Shown in pieces: positions 60,228 to 64,000 of a stretch of DNA of 64,000 nt (position 1 is its first letter; every line of letters starts with the position of its first letter). The stretch is from Haematobia irritans (Eukaryota; Arthropoda; Insecta; Diptera; Muscidae). Location of the stretch: contig NC_134401.1 of NCBI RefSeq assembly GCF_050003625.1, forward strand, positions 71,328,632 through 71,392,631. The letters are read 5' to 3'. A program made the position numbers and the translations under genes. The notes below the pieces were generated by a model. It ran no database searches, was not told the origin of the DNA, and was given only the letters and a program-made list of their open reading frames with translations.

Positions 60228-61690
60228 TTAAGGTCTGCATTAAAATCTTCGTTGGAATATTCATCTAAAACGTTATCTGATATTCCGATTCCATATTTAG
60301 TGCTGGCAATCTCTTCAACGCATTCATTCTTAATAGCTTGAGAATAATTTCCGAACTCTATTTCACAATTTTCATTATGTTCTGGAGCACAGGAGTCCCT
60401 TCTTTCGTCTTCTTGTTCTGTTCCTTCTTCACCTGTATTAATATGAAAATTCCTTTGTACCTTTGCTGGTACTTGGAATGATCCTGCTGCGGGTCTTTTA
60501 TACGCAGGATTTAGAGCAGGCCTGTTAGCGTAATTTATTTGTCTTGTTTGCAAAGAAGGATCTATTTCCATAGGCTCAGATCTTTGAAAGTTTTGTTGAT
60601 TTCTTGCTGGATTGTTTTGGAACCATGTATTTGGTTGTGGATAATTTCTGGGCTGATATGATGGTTGATTATGAAAGTTATTCTGATATCCTGGATTTTG
60701 TGAAGGATAGTTTCTGGGTTGATATGATGGTTGATTATGAAAGTTATTCTGGTATCCTGGATTTTGTGAAGGATAGTTTCTGGGTTGAGTAAATGGCTGT
60801 ACTGGTTTGGGAGGAAGCCGAGGGGGGAATAGTTGCCTGTTGGGGAATCCAGCGTATGCTAATTCTGGATAAAAATTATGGTGGCTCATTTGATTTCTAT
60901 TTGTCTTAGAAATTTGTCCATACGCATGTCCCATCCTATAAGTCATATTGTCTAATTTTAGGCAGATATGAAGAGCCTGAGGAAGAGAAGTAGGTTCTTT
61001 AACACTCAAAAGTCGTGGAAGGTCTCCTTTCAAACCTCTAACGAAAGTGTCCAATGCTTTATCTCTATAGGCATTAGTCATCGCAAAAAGACTGCCCTCA
61101 TCTAGGTCCAAACAAGTTATCTTATCGAGTATTAGGGATAGATGCTGATAAACAGCTTGGTAAAACTCGGTGATGGTCCTCTGACCTTGACACATGGTTG
61201 TCATTTGGTATTCTAATGTTCCTATGTCTCGCTTGTCCGAATAATGCATCATTAGACATTTTCTGATTTTCGGCCAATCGAGGGGTGTCCTATATGAATC
61301 TAAGGCTGTATCCGCGTCTCCTACAATTTTAGTTCTTATGGTATGCAATATTGCATAATACTTGCTTGATCCCTTAATATTTTTGAATAATTCTAAAACC
61401 CTCTCTACTGATTTTCTCCATGATCCAAATTCTCCCGGTTTTCCCGAGAATTCTCGTAAAGTCTTGACAATATCTGGAATCTTTTCTAACTCTTCCAATT
61501 TAATTTCTCCTATGGGTTGGTCAATTTCCTCCTCAAAATTATCATTTTTAAAGAAAGAGCTCACTATTTCTTTTATTTCTTGTTTTTGTGCTGAAGTAAA
61601 TCCTCCAGCTGTCCTATTGCTTCCCCCCGGGTTAAAACTTAACGTTTCATTCATTTTTCTGGTTATTTCTTCTATGGTATTATCTGGCAT
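60215..61690 (-). CDS. gag: Errantivirus Gag, 491 aa, intact
   Basis: The ATG at 61690 to TAA at 60215 is uninterrupted. It has an N-terminal acidic region, then a helical capsid-like region (WPKIRKCLMMHYSDKRD; FVRGLKGDLPRLLSVKEP) typical of gypsy-group Gag. A Gln/Asn/Pro-rich tail contains two tandem 22-residue units (RNYPSQNPGYQNNFHNQ) from a 66-bp duplication at about 60650-60780. No CCHC knuckle is seen, normal for errantiviruses. The last codons before the stop contain the slippery run used to reach Pro-Pol. It is truncated in no way, but its LTR promoter upstream has been lost to the hAT insertion at 61788. Confidence 0.88.
   Translation of the reverse strand: MPDNTIEEITRKMNETLSFNPGGSNRTAGGFTSAQKQEIKEIVSSFFKNDNFEEEIDQPIGEIKLEELEKIPDIVKTLREFSGKPGEFGSWRKSVERVLELFKNIKGSSKYYAILHTIRTKIVGDADTALDSYRTPLDWPKIRKCLMMHYSDKRDIGTLEYQMTTMCQGQRTITEFYQAVYQHLSLILDKITCLDLDEGSLFAMTNAYRDKALDTFVRGLKGDLPRLLSVKEPTSLPQALHICLKLDNMTYRMGHAYGQISKTNRNQMSHHNFYPELAYAGFPNRQLFPPRLPPKPVQPFTQPRNYPSQNPGYQNNFHNQPSYQPRNYPSQNPGYQNNFHNQPSYQPRNYPQPNTWFQNNPARNQQNFQRSEPMEIDPSLQTRQINYANRPALNPAYKRPAAGSFQVPAKVQRNFHINTGEEGTEQEDERRDSCAPEHNENCEIEFGNYSQAIKNECVEEIASTKYGIGISDNVLDEYSNEDFNADLNFFA
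60221..60227 (-). promoter_or_regulatory. Programmed -1 frameshift heptamer (U UUU UUU)
   Basis: In gag frame the end reads AAT TTT TTT GCC TAA. The seven T match the X XXY YYZ pattern, and slipping back one base opens the Pro frame (LPYFKIKTGNGKM) just past the gag stop. Position and frame agree with gag-pro shifting in LTR retroelements. Confidence 0.75.
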
Positions 61691-61787
61691 GATAGGATCT
61701 TATAGGACAGGGATTAATAAAAGGAAAGATTTGGATAAGTTTCAAGTAAATTTTATATGCGGGTTTTGTAGATAATAGTATTTAAAT
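61691..61787 (-). other. Errantivirus gag leader remnant
   Basis: 97 bp upstream of the gag ATG, identical in the duplicate at 10893-10989. No primer-binding site remains before the hAT end. Confidence 0.6.
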
Positions 61788-64000
61788 CAGGGATCCGGAG
61801 CGGTCCATTTTTTTCGCTCCGCTCCGCTCCCGCTCCGGAGAAAATAAAACCGCTCCGCTCCTCGCTCCGCTCCTCGCTCCGCTCCGAGAAAAAAAAATCG
61901 CTCCGCTCCGCTCCACGCTCCGCTCCGCTCCTCTTCGAGAAAATTATAGTACAAACATTGTATTATTTGTTCAATTGAGTTTTATTTTATTTAGAAAAAT
62001 CGGGCGGTACATATATGGGAGCTATAGCTAAATCTGAACCGATTTCGATGATTTTTTGCACATATAGTTAGTGCTATAGAAGATTACATTTCGCCAACTT
62101 TGAGTAAGATCGGTTGATAAATAAGGGTTTTATGACCTAATTTGACAAAATCGGGCGATACATATATATGGGACCTATATCTAAATCTGAACCGATTTCG
62201 ATGAAATTTTCAGACTTAAAGGGTGATACAGAAGATTATTTTGTGCTAAATTTGACGACGATCGGTTAGTAAAAAAAGTGCAACGTGACCCCATTTGTCG
62301 AAATCGGGCAATACATATATATGGGAGCTATATCTAAATTTGATCCGATTTCTTCCAAATTCAATAACGTTCGTCCTTGTGCCCAAAAAAACTCCCTGTA
62401 CGAAATTTCATCAAAATCGGTTAATAATTGCGACCGAAATCCTGTGAACAACAAATACATGGACAGACGGACGGATGGACGGACGGACGCCAAGCGCTAG
62501 ATCGACTCAGGAGGTGATTCTGAGTCGATCGGTATATATTTTATGGGGTCTAAAATCAATATTTCTTGTAGGCACATTTTTTGACAGATCAAACTTATTA
62601 TACCCTAACCACTATGTGGTTTAGGGTATAATGACTTTAAAACAATGTGTTGAAATATTTTATTAATTTTGAAGATTTTTTCAGAAATATTAAATCCATT
62701 TTGACTTCATTAAAATGAAATTTGCATTCATGTTAGGATACACATTTTTATGTCGAATCACTTAGCTATAAGGACAAACAGACATCATTGAAAAGTTTAG
62801 AGACTTTTAGACAAGGAAAAACTTTATTTCAGAGAAATACGTCTTCTATTCTAAGCAAAATTCGTATTCGTATTTTAAGCATGTGAAATATTTGGCCTCC
62901 CGACAATATTCTTTGCGGTGCACCATCTACTATTTAATATGTGATAGAAACCAAATTTATGAAAATGGACCAAAGTGGACCAAATTCTGTTTGATCTGAC
63001 CATCGGACCAAATTTAAAAATTAGAAATCTTTTGGACCAATTTTGGTCCGATCGGACCAAAACGGCAACGCTGATTGGAATTGAAAGTCTATACACAGAG
63101 TAGAAGTAACTACTCTCCGAAAGTTTTTTTTTTGTTTTGCAACAGACGTAGAGAAGAGGTTTTGCTATATTTGTAATGTGTGTGTGTGTATGTTTATGTT
63201 TGCAACAACCTCCATCGACATCAGTCCTTGGTATACCTACGAATATTCTTACTCAGATCTAGTGTTACCTAATTTCGCTTTTTTCCCCTTTATTGTATAA
63301 TAAATGTATATGCGCACATTTTTCAACCAAAATTGAAACTATCCATAATTTTAATTAAATTTTCGAGAACTAATATCAGAAATAAGAGAATGCTAGGTAT
63401 AGTACAATAGTAAAGCAAATGTGAATGAAAACAAGTATATACGGCCGTAAGTTCGGCCAGGCCGAAGCTTATGTACCCTCCATCATGGATTGCGTAGAAA
63501 CTTCTTCTAAACACTGCCATCCAGAATCGAATTACTTAAATTGCGGTAACGCTTGCCGATGGCAAGGTATCTTAAAACCTCCTAACACCATCTTCTAAAT
63601 TGTATGTAAGTCCATACGTGGTATATATCAAATCAAAAAAGATCGATCCAATACGTATATAATTCAGTTTGACAAAGTAGACATAACATTTTGACAAAAT
63701 TTTCTACAAAAATTAAATTTTCACAAAATTTTCTACAGAAATAAAAATTTTGACAAAATTTTCTATAGAAAGAAAATTTTGACAAAAATTTCTACAGAAA
63801 TAAAATTTTAACAAAATTTTCTATAGAAATAAACTTTTGACAAAATTTTCTATAGAAATAAAATCTTGGTAGATTATTTTTGGCTCGAGTGGCAACCATG
63901 ATTATGAACCGAATAAAATTTGAACAAAATCTTCTATAGAAATACATTTTTGACAAAATTTTCTATAGAAATAAAATTTTGACAATGATGAAAATTTTAT
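61788..64000. mobile_element. Nonautonomous hAT-like element, copy 2 (runs off window)
   Basis: CAGGGATCCGGAGCGG at 61788, GGAGCGG/CCGCTCC array to about 61935, AACCGATTT modules, hairpin (62599-62630), then the start of the nested repeat (63428) and minisatellite. It equals copy 1 base for base over almost its whole length, including the nested repeat insertion. Confidence 0.9.

Overview
This is a TE-saturated nuclear scaffold from a calyptrate (muscid-type) fly. The best organism clue is a decayed but unmistakable Himar1 mariner at 21576-22870, whose ITRs and protein match the Haematobia irritans element family. Horn fly is therefore my first guess, but mariners transfer horizontally, so another muscid is possible. 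Base composition, GT-AG introns, LTR and non-LTR retroelements and many TA- or TTAA-flanked MITEs all point to a large insect genome. Nothing in the window looks prokaryotic.

Host coding sequence is minimal. Two exons on the + strand (36036-36292 and 36346-36514) encode most of a MyD88-type TIR domain. A 71-bp phase-compatible exon at 40498-40568 may continue it, and an identical copy lies at 54737-54807 inside a duplicated 1.25-kb block. Everything else I can identify is mobile DNA, much of it nested.

Layout. 0-5.8 kb: piggyBac transposase remnant, a 2.2-kb modular noncoding repeat, a fold-back MITE and a worn LINE. 5.8-9.8 kb: an antisense LTR carrying a LINE tail and a TA-element that itself carries a pogo-like MITE, then a CGTGAG-rich MITE and a 355-bp (TA)n array. 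9.8-15 kb: a mariner fragment fused in frame to an errantivirus gag fragment, then a GGAGCGG-rich nonautonomous hAT copy with an assembly gap. 15-18.4 kb: a LINE RT-RNase H relic and the 3' half of a Ty3/gypsy element with its LTR. 19.6-29.7 kb: two RNase H-bearing LINE copies, one interrupted by Himar1. 29.9-31.7 kb: a 1.3-kb TIR element and a piggyBac-type MITE. 31.9-35.9 kb: a Penelope-like element fused to a third LINE copy. 36.0-40.6 kb: TIR exons and intronic repeats. 40.7-51 kb: a decayed Ty3/gypsy element whose Gag begins with a RING-H2 finger, split by a 3.4-kb hAT insertion and a 290-bp MITE. 51-54.8 kb: an LTR fragment with an almost intact mariner, then the duplicated exon block. 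54.8-61.8 kb: a (TA)n array and a minus-strand errantivirus (gag, pro-pol, env, partial 3' LTR). 61.8-64 kb: a second hAT copy that, with the adjoining gag end, is nearly identical to 10511-13202.

The elements form a stratigraphy. Several insertions have their own unoccupied target elsewhere in the window, so boundaries and target duplications can be read directly. The observations most worth a second look are the RING-Gag protein, the gag-mariner chimeric ORF, the duplicated exon block, and the 2.7-kb near-identical duplication, which could be real or an assembly artefact.
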